A DNA stretch of 64,000 nucleotides from Ceraceosorus guamensis (taxonomy: Eukaryota; Basidiomycota; Exobasidiomycetes; Ceraceosorales; Ceraceosoraceae), in the NCBI RefSeq assembly GCF_003144195.1, contig NW_020290036.1, positions 62,001 through 126,000 on the forward strand, given 5' to 3'. Position numbers and translations under genes: made by a program. This document shows positions 42,755 to 54,844 of this stretch, piece by piece; within the stretch, counting starts at the first letter, position 1, and each line of letters starts with the position of its first letter. The notes beneath the pieces are model-generated. The model was not told the DNA's origin and did not search any database. It saw only the letters and a list, made by a program, of their open reading frames with translations.

Positions 42755-43874
42755 ATGAACATGTCGTCCGCAGAAGCTCCTCCCGCTATCGGCGCCAACG
42801 ACCCAGTCGTCGGCGCTGGCGCTCCCGCTACGGGCGACCTGAAGGTCGACCCCGCTGCTGCTGCGCCTGCTCCCACTGCTGGTGAGACTTCTGCTGCTCC
42901 CAGCTCTGGATTCGCGTCGCCTCCTCCTGGAACCACGACGACCACCACGATCACTACCACCACTTCGCACGCCCCTGACGCCAGCGGCCTGTCGGCCACC
43001 AGCCCAAGCAGTCCAGCTGTGGGCTCCGCTCCAGGCTCTGGCTTTGCTGCTGCTGCTCCTAACGGTGTTGCTCCCGCTGCGAACGGTGTTGCTGCTCCCA
43101 ACGGAGCTGCTCCCGCGCCCATCGCGACCGCAGCTGACCCCGCCGCACCTGGCTCGAACCTGGTCGCGAGCCCCGTTGCTACTTCTCCCGCTGCCGCAAA
43201 CGGAGCTGCAGCTCCCAACGGAACGACGAAGGCTGCTGACGTGGCTGCTCCTGCTGCAGCTGCCGCTGGCGGCTCTGCCGCTGCTGCCTCTGTGCCCTCT
43301 CATTCTGCTGGCCCTCTGAGCGCCAAGGAGGTCAAGAAGTACGACAAGCTGCTCAAGAATGAGGCCAAGCACGAGGAGAACGAAATTGCTTCTGCTATCA
43401 AGGCTGCTCACACCGACGAGAAGGCCATGCAAAAGGCCCGCAAGGCTGAGCAACAGAGTGTCAAGGTGAGTAGATGCGTGCTATTCCAGTGATTTTAACC
43501 CCATCCATCACTGACGCGCTGTGCATCCCTCCGCAGCGCCACCAAGCGGCTGTCAAGGAGGAGCACAATGCATCCAAGGCATTCAACAAGGCCAAGGAAG
43601 CCCACGACAAGGCTGCTGCTGCCCTCGCCAAGGCTGTCGAGGAGCTCGATGTGAGTGTGCAATGACCCTGTGCGTGCCTCCTCCGCATGCAGGCTTGGCT
43701 AATATGTGCAAGGGCTCCTTATCCAATCAGATCAAGAAGCGTCACACCGAGGCCACCACCACGTCTTACGAGTCGACCAAGAAGAAGATTGACGAGCTGC
43801 GCGACACCAAAGTCGCCCACGACAAAGACCGCGCTCGTCGCCAAGCTTCTCTTCACGGCACTCCTGCCTCCTAG
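42755..43874 (+). CDS. Ala/Pro-rich protein with C-terminal charged coiled coil
   Basis: Exons: 42755-43465, 43537-43650, 43731-43874; 322 aa. The first 180 residues are Ala/Pro/Gly/Thr-rich and repetitive (APNG units: AAPNGVAPAANGVAAPNGAAP), clearly disordered. From LSAKEVKKYDKLLKNEAKHE to the end lies a highly charged Lys/Glu/Ala helix of about 130 residues (DKAAAALAKAVEELD, KKRHTEATTTSYESTKKKI), predicted coiled coil. Proteins with this layout are widespread in basidiomycetes, but I do not know an assigned function. Intron positions fall inside the helix at phase 0, so exons 2 and 3 are modular (38 and 47 codons). Strong C-ending codon bias (GCC, AAG, GAG) in exons 2 and 3 suggests high expression. 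Start chosen at the first of two close ATGs (42755, 42761). Confidence 0.8.
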
Positions 43875-45546
43875 GCGAGCAAAGATGAACGCACAAGATG
43901 TCCTCTTAAATCTTTTTCAGATCCCCCAGCACGTCCAAATTTGACTCAGACGACAGGTCGTGCTTGTTTACGGCCCACGCTCAGCGCGTGCTGCTAGTCT
44001 ACTTTCCCGATCCTGTCTTACATACCCTCTGAGTAGCTCCTCGCAACGATGTTGTCATTCTTGCTCCATTCCTACGTGCAGCCTGACTAACGATGTTTGG
44101 TCTTTGGTCTGCCACCGTCCTGAAGCCATGTAAATATCCACCCCTTCTCGTAAGCGAAATTATAATGCGCACATCCACCCCCAAGGTTTTCGATTTTGCG
44201 AGCATCGAAGAGCTCAGATTGGATAGTAGCGATGTTGCGCGCGCTTGACCGCCTGAAGCGCACAATTTGAGTGGCAGCTTGATTCTCGCAGCGAGTCGAG
44301 CTTTGACTTTGATGCTTCTCCGTGTCTGTCGCTCGAAACGACGGGTTGCTTTATCCGCGCACTTTTTTTTGCCTTCTACCCGCGGTACAGGCATCGTGGT
44401 AACGTGGACCGTCGATAGCTATGCTCGTGGGACTCATCGCATCCACTACTGACTTTCACACTCGTGACTCGTGACTCATCAATTGCCTGATTCATGACTC
44501 GGTAGCGTTCTACCATGACGAAGGTACCCTGACCTCTTTGTGTGTGTCTGCCGCATCGGTTTGCGCGACTTGCTGCGAAGAGGGTGCAACTCAGACTATA
44601 CAGATAATTGCTGGCTGACTGGCGTGAGCTCAGCAATTGCCCGCCGCAAAGGCAAGAAGAAGAGAGTCAAGAGTCCTATAGGTATCCGTGCGCTCCCACG
44701 GGGCCGCCGAGCAGCGCATGCAGTTGCTGAATATCGGTGCGCTTCAGTCAGATACAAAAGAGTATATATGTGCTGCGTACAATTGCTGCTGTCGCGGCGG
44801 CTGGTATTACTTGCTCTTTTAAAGTATTTTACTTTTGACTCACTATTCGATTCTCGATTCAAGATTGCTGCATGCGGGAGCGTTGGAGGCCTCATTGCAG
44901 CTAGCATCCATCGCTGCTGCTGTGGGCCAAGCCAATTAAGCGGTAATTCTTGCTGCACCAGAGCAGCACGCGCGCATGAAACACAATCAGCAGGATGCGC
45001 TCGAGTCGTTAATGCGCGCGGGCGACTTGACTCTCCGAATAGCATCATCAGCGCGGCCGGTCTGAGAGTGAATTACCTATATGATGCAGCGCGGCGGCTA
45101 TAGCAGCAGCTCGCAGTCTGGAGTCGTACGCGTATCGGTGCATGAATGAATGGCTGTCAAGCGCCCGCCCACAGCCGCCTTCCAGCTGCGATTGATGATG
45201 CTGCTCATGGCACTTGACCGCATCATTACGGGCATCACTTACACTCGTGACTTCTCTCTTCTCTGGTTAATCGACACACGCATCGCTGCGGTCATGAGCG
45301 AATGCGTGCCTCGTCTCCACATCTTACCCGCAAGCTAAAGACCGCCTATCACGCTGCTGTTCGCTGGGTGTGCGCTTGCTGCGGCTGCCGCACACATCGG
45401 CTTGCTCAGGCTGCCAAGTACGACATTCGAGGGCTGATAATTGGCAACGCCTCTGCTTCCGACTCTCGGAGAGGAGAGGCTGTACGACACTCACATAGCG
45501 ACCTTCCAGTCTACCCTTCTTGGTTGAAGGCAACGCCCTTGGCAAC
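43875..45546. other. 1.7 kb spacer
   Basis: 3' UTR of the coiled-coil gene and promoter of the next gene. The strongest copy of the dispersed motif is at 44459-44480, and another near 45241. No coding signal. Confidence 0.45.
44459..44480. repeat. Dispersed motif, tandem pair (CACTCGTGACTCGTGACTCA)
   Basis: Two perfect copies of ACTCGTGACT in tandem; a near-duplicate of 30101-30120. Lies between genes. Confidence 0.55.
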
Positions 45547-48500
45547 ATGTCGACAGGCTACAGCAGCTCCAGGGGAGACTACTACGACTCCGGCTCAGGC
45601 TCACGGCGACTTGCAGAGACCTCTGCCCAACCTTCCTTTAGTGGGTCTTCGTCGTCACTGCCTGCAGCCTTGGGACTCGGTGCCCCATCTCCGCAGCCGC
45701 AGCAGAGCTCGTATGCCAATTCCACCGGACACTGGACACGATATGGTGCCGAGGCAGAGCCCAACGAGCGAGGGTCCGCTCACGACCGCCTGGGATCCTC
45801 TAGCGGCTACAGCACACGCGGGGCCATGACAGATGTCGATTCGAGCAGTGCGAGCAACACGCACTCGACATTCACAACATTAGGGTCGAGTGATGGTTAC
45901 GCTGGCGCTCTCGAAGGGAATACGGATCGCAGAGCTACATCGAGCAGCGGGATCGCAGGCAGCGCAGCGACTGGCCCGTCTGCTCCTCCGCGTACATTCT
46001 TGGTACCCGTGGGTGCTACTGGTGCTCGACAAAAGCTCAACATCATGAGCGCCTCGAGGCGCCCCCGCACCTCCGGAGCGGCTGAAAGGCAACACCCCAG
46101 CTCCAATACGAAGATTGATGTGTCTCCAACAGCATCTGCACTTCCTCGAACGGCTTCGGGGCCCTTGATGGATGCTGCACAGCTAGGTGAGTGTAGTCTC
46201 GAGATGCGTGCCGCAAGCTTCAGCGAACACCAACGTCACACTCTTCACTTCTGACCCAGATGATTTGCGGCGGGTAGCACATCATCCGTACCGCACAGCG
46301 TCGCTTGCCTCCAACGATGCGAGCAATGGCTCTTCCTTCGCGGCTGGCAGGGCGGGGGCTAGCAATGCTTCGCTTCGTGAGCGTCATTCCGCTGATCGTC
46401 GCCCTTCGGTAGCATCATCTACGGGGTTGAGCGCTACGCACTCGCAGGAGAGCAGCGCAGAAACGCCTAGTCCTCGTTGGGACGCGCCCTCGCACTCGAT
46501 GTACAACCAAGCGTCAGAAGCATCTAGCAATTCTTCCTTCACAGATTATGGCGTCAGACCGCGATCAAGAAGCGGTAGCATGAAAGACGGTCTCTCTTCA
46601 TTCCTGCGCACTGGACGCACGCCGACTCCAACGCAGGAGCGCAGCGACACCCTGTTCGCTGCGCGCGGACGAAACGGATCCGTCTCATCTGTTGTAAGCG
46701 ACCAATTCTTGATGGGCAAGGGACCTGAATCGACGATGATGATCGGGGGCCAATCAATGCCAGGCGAAAAGAACCGCGCGCTGGGCCAGTCGTCATCCGC
46801 AACCAGCTTGCAGCAGCGCGGCTCAAAGGCCGGGCACACTCAAGCGTCTCGAGGATCTGAATCCAAGGCTGCCTACTTGTTGGGTCTAGGAAGTCCTGCG
46901 CCAGAACCGGTGACATCTCCAAACTTGGGCGAGAGCGGCATGTCCAAATTCGGCAAAGGGACTGTTAGGGGTCTCAAGAACATGTTCGGGTCCAAGCCCA
47001 AAGATCGCGCACCAAGCACTGCTGAATTGAGCCCATCTTTGCAAATGAATCCGCCTTCGCGGTATGAAGCCTCTACGGAAGCGCGCATGGGTCTCGGCTT
47101 TACGCCGCCACGACAGACGGCAAATCCGTCGTTTCGACAGTACGATCAGGAGAGCCAAGCGATGCAGTACAGCGGTTGGGCCGTGCAAGGAAGAACGCAG
47201 ACAGACGTCTCACCTACTCGAGATGCGAGGCCTCCGCGAGAGAACAATTCAACACAGGGAAACGGTAATGGCCATCGAGAACGCAGGCCTAGTGAGCCTC
47301 AGTCCCTCGCCTCGGAAGGTGATCAATCGTCAGCTTCCACAGACGCTTTCGACGCGCAAGAGCGCTCCAACGATGACGTGCAGCATCCTACCTATGAGCA
47401 TGCTCCCACTCTTGAGCTTTCGCTGCCCGTTGGCGGCGGCCTCTTCGGCGACTCGCTCGGAGCTACCGGCGACTCGTCTTCTTCTTCTCCTGCAACAAGT
47501 CGGCGGAATGCCTCGTCCAATGGTGGTCGAAGCGGCAGTAGCGGCCTCATCGGCTCGCCTCTTACAGCTTCGCTGCCCGGAGCTACCAACGGTGTGGAAG
47601 CTGTCCCCAGCAGTGTCGGCGCTGCACGGTCGGCCAGCGGTAGAAATCGACAAAACGACGATGGAGACGCTACGTTCGATACTTCACGTGATTCCATTCG
47701 CTCTGACCGCTGGAGTGGGGTCCCACCAGGCTTGGCACCCGGCGCAAAGCTTAAAGCGGATTCTGCAGATTCAAGTGCCGATCACAAGTCCTTGCCACCA
47801 ACGCCAATGACCTCCGCACCCTCGACACCACCTGCGCGCCCCATGGATGCTGACAGAGCTGCAAGCTTTGCTAGCAGATCTGCCGAGACGTCTCGTGCTT
47901 ACCGCATGGACGCCAATCGGGGTCTGTCGACTGTCGATGACAACCCCACGGAAATGTCGTTCGATACTATTAGCGTCAATAACAGGCGATTGTCGGAGGC
48001 CCCTAGCGCAGCTCCTTCATCAAAACGCGGTAGCGTCGACCAGACCTTTTCCGCTCGCTCGTCCTCGGTATTGTCCTCGAGCAGCCCGACTCCCACATCT
48101 TCCCGAGGACCTTTACTGCCGCCCGGACCAGTCTCCTCCAACTTCCAGTCCCCTCTGCTCGCATCTCTAGCCAGCGTGGCAGTCAGGAGCAGCACACCGA
48201 CGGGCTCTGCATCTGCTTCGCCAGCAAAGAATCCCTTGAATACCACTCCCCCATCCACCATGTCTCCGTCCAGAAGCGAAAGAGAGGTTTCCGTTACATC
48301 GTTGGCCATCGCACCGAACGATGAGAGCAGTGGAATCGAAGCCACTGCTCGCTCTCCGCGGCCGAACATACCCGCCAGGTCGCGCGATCGGCCTTCGACT
48401 CTGCAACCAGACCCCGCCACACTTTCGCGTTTGGAAGGAACGTCGAAACCTGTTGCGTTGGAGAGCCAAGACAGCCAGACGGAAACGTCATCCGAACAGC

Positions 48501-51500
48501 CAAAGAAGCCGTCTGTGGATGCTGCGACATTCGTGCCTGCTGGTGCGCTGACTCATACCAGGCACGGCGTGCCCGTCAAGTCGTCAGCCGGTGCTGCAGC
48601 GGCTGCTGCGGCCAGAGCGGAGCTGGATGCCAAGAGGGCGCGTGCGGCTCAGCGCAATTCAAGCGCGATGGACGACGTGACTCCCCGCGGGTCGATCGAT
48701 AGATCTCGCATGGCTAGGACGTCACCGATCTTGACCAGACCTGCACAGCTGCCGATGACTTCTCCGATTCAGAGTCGCTTCTCTTTAGCCAGCAGTGCGA
48801 CTAGTCCGAGCGTGCCGGACTCTACGGACAGCGATGGCCAAGTCATTTCCTTCAACAGCAGAGATTTTGACATTGAAGGAGATGACGGATCACTTGAAGA
48901 CAGTTCCTCTATGCTACCGACGAGCGCCTGGACCGAAGTCGACACCGCGCTGCAGCGCTTCAAGGAAGGCACGTCGCCTAGCGGAGCTGCGGTCGATAAG
49001 GGCGGCCTCTTGCGCAGCGTCCTGTTGCCTTTCCTGGCACTCGAAGCTGAGACACCAAATGTCGAGGTAAGCGGCGATGGGCCGTTTCGCTCCGCCAAAG
49101 CGCGTCGCTCTTTGTTCTTTGAGTGGATCAGGTACCTCCTGCTCGAGCTGCAGCACGTGCAGACTTCCACCGACCGCGGCGCGATCTTGGAAAGCATCGC
49201 TTGCATTATTGAAAGCCGCAACTTTTCGGTCGGTATGCTTGCCGACGACAAGGAAGACGATAGCCGCTTCTCTTCGGTCTTTGGACACATCTTGTCCTAC
49301 GCTATCGGAGAGCTGAACAAGAAGGGTGTATACCAAAATACGCTCATTTTCTCTGGTCGCTTGCTGGGTAAGCCGTGCCGAATCTACGTGTCCGAAGTGA
49401 CTTTGGCTGATTTCATAATGACTCTTCCTTCGCAGCTGTCGCATTCTTTCGGGTGACGGGAGTTGCCAGTAAGCTTTTGCGGGCCTTGCCAGTCAATCGC
49501 TTTGCTTTGGAACGAGTAGCAGCAGAGGCAAATTGGGACCAAAATCAACCACTCGAATGGGAGCAGTACCAGTCTCGCTTTCCAGAGTCTCTACAGGCAT
49601 TCTGTTACCAGGATGCCAGGTCCTACCTTCGAGTCCTCGACGCGCAGACGGCCATGACTGATGGCGACACGGCCGAGAATGAGGATGACCGCTACCTGGT
49701 CAGACAGCCAGAGGTTGAGGTGGAAATGTCTGGCAATTGGCTTCGAAGATGGCAGTCCGATGATTCGGAATTGTTCTTCAGCTTCTGCAGGAGCTATCAT
49801 CGTCAATTGGCTGGCTTGATGTCGCTTCAGAAAGCCTTTAACAAGACAGGCTCGCGACTCTTCTTTGGTGGACCTGGATACGCCCATCTTGCAACTTGCG
49901 TCCACCAAAAGTGTCTGTCTTTGGTGCACCGGGACATTCTGTCCGTCACTACACTGTCATCCCAGAAGAACTTGTGAGTGAAATGCCAGATGCGTTCTTT
50001 GCATTGTGCACCAGACGCTCACGCGCGCCATCTCGCCAGCAACCCGGGAGAGACCGCCAACGTGCTCTCAGGGTCCACGGCCGGCAAGCCGCGCCATCTC
50101 GAGGCTGCCAACAGGAGATGCACAGCCATCGTGGTAGACATTGTGCGGGCACCTAGCATCAACAATCAGGTGTTCGGACCTATGTTGGGCGTGCACGTCA
50201 AGTGTTTGGTCAAGCGCACTTCTCTGTACGACGTGCAGAGCGTCTTCTGCTTGCTGGACTGGCTGGACGGTGTGCTAAGTCACATTGACTCAGCAGAGCT
50301 GCACACAGAGAGCCTCGTTGATGTCTCCTTTGTGATCGAGATGATACAGATGCTTCTGCGTGACGCTGATCATGCTTTAGCGCTGATGCGTACCATTGCA
50401 GTGAGTCAGCGGCCACTGGTAGACACACAATTTTGGTCATACTTAAGCAGGCCCCGTTGTTGCGCAGTTCTCCTACTCGAATTTCGCCGTGCTCTCCAGC
50501 ACAATGAAGAATCGAACACGTTTTTGCGAAGAGATACTGCTCGATCGACGCATCTTCGAGAAGCTCTTCCTCTCCTGGTCTTTCACGATTCGCGCTTACT
50601 TTTTGCACCTGTTGGTCTGTGAGTATGGCTGTTTGGCCTTTCACTGTTCGTTGAAGCGTCGCTAACGTGCATGTGCATCACTCGCTGTCAGTCCGCTTGG
50701 CTCGCATCAACGACTTTTCTCATCCGAAAGATGATCCACACGGCAAGGCAGCGGTCAGTATAGCCAGACTTTTCAACCAGCGCCTGGACGAGATACGTCG
50801 GCGTCACGACGAGCTCTCGCCTGCAGTTTCTACGGACGCATCCTCTGATGCTGATGAGCGCAGCGCAGAGGATCAGGAAGATGACGCCATTGCCAGTAGC
50901 CTGCAAAAGTCACGCAATAGACCAGCTTCCTTCGTGAGCACGATCCGACACACGCCCTCCATCCGCGGCGTCGAGGCTTCCAACACTGCTAAAGCAGAAA
51001 GAATACTGGGCATCGGCATGCCGGACCCAATCTTGGCGCCCAAGGGCGAGCCGAAGGCCCAGTCGCGTGCAGCCAAATGGCTTCGAGCACTCGGAGGCAA
51101 GAGCAGCGTCCGTACATCAAAGAACAAGGGTGGCTTCGCAACATCTCCCTTGCCTGCTGTGCTTGAGAGCCCGACGATCACGAACGAGCCTCGCAATCGC
51201 ACGCCTAGATTCGACGAGCTCGACTTTCTGGGTGAAGAGGACGAGGACGATGAAGATGATGCGAGCTCAACCGGCAGTGGTGCGATCGACAAGAACGTCC
51301 TTGGCAATAAAAGTGTCGGCCTTGATGATGACCTCGCATTGACATCTGCCGTCAACAACAAGTCTGGCTCCGAATTCAGCTTCCAAGCGCGACCCATGCA
51401 AGACTCGACGGACCGCACTCAACCTGCGTCGAGCGGCGGCAATATTGCGCCTGACATGTCATTCGATCTACAATCACCGACCTCGCCTCATCCCCCGCCA

Positions 51501-51973
51501 GGAGCAAGTCTACTGAACGGCCGGGCTTCGCCAAGGCATGGTACCAGCTCTCCGCGAGTAAGCCGTGCCTTCTCAAGGCGCTCGTCCATCTTACCCGGGC
51601 CGGCATTGGATTTGGTAGCGCAAGACGATCAGCCGCCTGTGCCGCCTATTCCAGAGCATTTGCGACAAGGCTATGCCAAGTCATTACACATCTATGCCAT
51701 TCAGAGTCTGCGCGAGTACGAGCAGACTGTTCAGGTGAGCTTCGAGTTCCGCAGCTACTAGTCGTTCGCCCGGCATTGACGTTGCGGCTACACGCTCTGT
51801 GCAGGAGCATGACGAGTTCTTTGCTGCTCAAGCGGACGCGGCGAATCCTCAAGTCCCTCGATTGCCCATCAGCTGTGAGTCGAATCGCTGCTTCTAATTG
51901 CACAGATTTCCGCTGATCACAGGGCAACGTTTTCTTTCGATGTGCAGGGCCTGCGATGTGGTCTTCGGAGTAA
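45547..51973 (+). CDS. Large conserved fungal protein, tentatively DUF1765 type
   Basis: Eight exons: 45547-46186, 46260-49367, 49436-49973, 50040-50400, 50468-50618, 50692-51734, 51805-51874, 51948-51973; 1978 aa. Seven introns are 66-73 nt. The first roughly 1100 residues are Ser/Pro/Arg-rich and disordered with many potential phosphosites. A folded helical region follows, from about TALERFKEG..LLRSVLLPFLALE to FRLARINDF. Its blocks include RRSLFFEWIRYLLLELQHVQ, KLLRALPVNRFALERVA, CTAIVVDIVRAPSINNQVFG and RIFEKLFLSWSFTIRAYFLH; the last recalls DUF1765 proteins of fungi, an assignment from memory and not certain. The C-terminus is acidic (DFLGEEDEDDEDD) then disordered, ending PRLPISWPAMWSSE. 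No catalytic motif seen, and function unknown. The junction at 49973/50040 was chosen because it alone keeps phase and restores NPGETANVL. Confidence 0.8.
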
Positions 51974-54844
51974 TCACACCTTGGCCGTGCGATCTGGCAA
52001 TCTTCAATTTGCACTTCGCACGCATCCTTATCTGCTGCTATTGCTTGCAAGAGTAGCATGGTCGCTCTGCCTTGCTTTTCTTCATGCGATGCAATCTCAA
52101 TACTCCTCTCAGTGCTTGTAATACCTAAATAGTTGTTTCAGTGTGGACCCGAAGGCTATATAGTGTCTGCAACGCGTGCGGGCTCTTGCTGGCTGACAGT
52201 GCTGGAGGTATTGCTCACGAAATGTCAAGCTGTCAATCACCCACCAGGATGGTTGGGATCTGATACAGTTCGGCTGGGCTCATGGGTGCTCTCGGTCCTA
52301 GCCATACCAAAGACCACGGCAGCGCGGCGGGGCATCACCAATGGTGATCCTTGTTCGCTGGCTGACAGCACTGGATCTTTGCAGACAATTAGCCGCTTCT
52401 ACAGCGCTGAAGTCGTCACTCTGCCGCGCTAGAATGGGCCTTCTCTTGCATCGCACAGACACAGGAATCGAAGCTTGAGTTGCGGCGCCTCTGAGCCTCC
52501 CCAATCACGGATATGACGCAACGTACTCGGCTTTCTTGACAGGTGTTGTTGCTGCTGCTGACCTGAAGTGTGCATCTGCGGGCTTGGCATGCGACGCCAG
52601 CTGCGAGTGAGCCATGTTTATGATTGCCATCGGCGCGATCTTCACGATTCAGGTACGTGCATTATGCACCGCTGCGACGTTTGTCATTGATGGGGCGCCA
52701 CATGCACTGGCGACTCGAATGGCGAATCACTCGTCCGACTTGCAAGACTCGATCGATATCATCCAGGCCTCCAGCAGGCCCTCAGATGTGCTAGGCTCTG
52801 CTGACCGTCCAAGCAGCTCGCACAGAAGAAAGCAGAGAAAGCTGTGCAAGCTTCCTTAAGCAAGCAAGCCAAACTTGAAGCGTCTTGTCGTGTTGGCATG
52901 ATATTGATACCCTGCATAGGCCAGGTGGACATCTATCTACACCTAGTGACGCTTGCCACACCGCTTGCATTTCTGCTCATCCCCAAAGTAGCTGGCTTGC
53001 GAGTCGTGAGTGATGTTCGATGGCGCCGACGCAAGCGGTGCGAAGCAATCTGTGAATCTTTATCCAAGAATCACGAATCACGAATGTGATTTTATTTGCT
53101 CTGCCCTGCGACGCCAGCTGGCGTCTATCATCTCGATCGTGACTCATGACTTCTTTTCCGGCGTAGGAAGCGAAGCCAACCAAATGGGGAAAGCGCAACA
53201 TCAGGCATCATCCGCTGCATAAATAGAAGTTCGCGCTGCGTCCGTCGTTGCTGATGTTGGTATTGGACGCGCCGCGTCGCGAGTCTTGAGTGGCTGCTGC
53301 GCCGCTCTGATCAGAATCGAGTGCTGAGTGAAGGTGTCGGTCGCAGTGCCAGACTGCGAACACTTTGTAGATAGAAGCCATGCCCACCACATTTGGCTTG
53401 ACTCACACTATTTCTCCGCTTCATACATAGGTACCGGTACACGCACTACTCTATTCGTGATTCAATGATTGAATGACTCTCAGTGACGGTGTAGAACGCG
53501 GCTGCCAACGCGCGCGCTCACATTCTTGATTAAATTACCGATACCGGTATATATATATAGAGGGGATGTACTACTTGCTCGGCGACCATCAACAGCATGC
53601 ATATACAATCACTCCGCTCGCGAGTGTCTCGGCCTTCTTTCGTTGCTCTGTTGCGCACTGGTGCGTTCAGCAGCAGCATGTGCTGCAATCGTGAATGAAG
53701 AGTCGAAGCACGACAGAAATTTCAAGCAGCTGGCCGCGTATGTAAGCGAAGCGAGGATGGGCGAGCGAACCTCGGAAAGCCATGCGCATGCATAAGCTAG
53801 GCGTGCCCCTGGCTTGCTGCTAATTAGAATCAAAAATGACACATGCGCGTCGCATGCTGCTGCTGCCTCAAACCCCATGACCTTTCACTCGTCGACTACA
53901 ACCCTGCATGGGGATTTAAATGCGCGTTCGGATGGCCCTTTGGCGCTGAGTCACGGTCTTCAGTGTAGTCCTGCTGAGATGCCCGCATGCAGCAGTTATT
54001 GCGTCAACTTGCGCCCATTGTCACAGCGGCTGCATGAGATCGAGTTACTCCGCACTTGGAACTCGTGGAGTCGTGACCCTGCGCCCGCACTTTTCCGACT
54101 CTTCCGACTTTAGGTTGAGCAATTATGCTCATGGGTGCCTTCCATTTGATTAATCGCTGACGTGACTCTTATTCAAGGCCAAGACGGGCAAATTTAAGCT
54201 TGGGCCTCTGACACAAATAGTATTTCGGCGTTCAGAGAGAGCGCAAAGGTCGCGTGCGTAAGTTGATTCCACGATTGAAGCCTATACTCATTCCTTTTAG
54301 CTTTGTTTTCCCTGATTCAGAGGGACGCATCGCCGTCGCTCTGCCGGACAAGTCACGCGAGCAAGCAGCGACGACCAGCATCTCAGGATGACCTCGACAG
54401 CAGAGTCACTGTCCTACCCATCCTGACATCCCATCGAGGACCATTCCCTGCGCCTTCTTTCTGGCTTGGGCCTCTCGCCCCTCGGTATCATTACTGCAAG
54501 CGGAGGCTCGCGGTCCGACTGCGTTCTTCCGCCGCTGGCTCTCAGCCCTCGCGGCGTCTTGCACCGTCTCATTCGACAAACCTCCCAGCTCTACTGTGTG
54601 CTTCCGCCGCCGCAGCAAACAAGCAATTATCTCGTTGTTGGAGCGAGTCGGCTACCTTAGGCGTTCGTGCACCCCTGTGAGCTGAATGCGCGAGCATCTT
54701 GCTTCCACTTAGTCCCCAGCGCGGAGCTGTGATTGCGCAGAGTGCCTTACCAATCCAACCAGAGCTTCGCACTGTTCGTGCAACATAAGCGAATGGCGTC
54801 GATTGCCGTTGCACAACACATCGACGTAGGAGAGCGCGACCATT
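51974..54844. other. 2.9 kb gene-poor spacer
   Basis: The longest stretch without a gene in the window. Only short overlapping frames. Motif copies near 53000-53012, 53134-53152, 53279 and 53455; palindromes GTACCGGTAC at 53431-53440 and ATACCGGTAT at 53541-53550, the latter running into a TA repeat. The 54300-54840 part is probably promoter and 5' UTR of the RhoGEF gene. Confidence 0.5.
53541..53559. repeat. ATACCGGTAT palindrome fused to a TA repeat
   Basis: A perfect 10-bp palindrome followed directly by TATATATATA. It is the AT-richest local stretch in the spacer. Confidence 0.8.

Noticed and set aside
42706-43453. Two overlapping minus frames rich in Ala/Gly/Ser opposite the coiled-coil gene
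   Set aside because: Mirror of the GCT/CCC-rich Ala-Pro region on the plus strand, which has clean splicing and a coiled coil.
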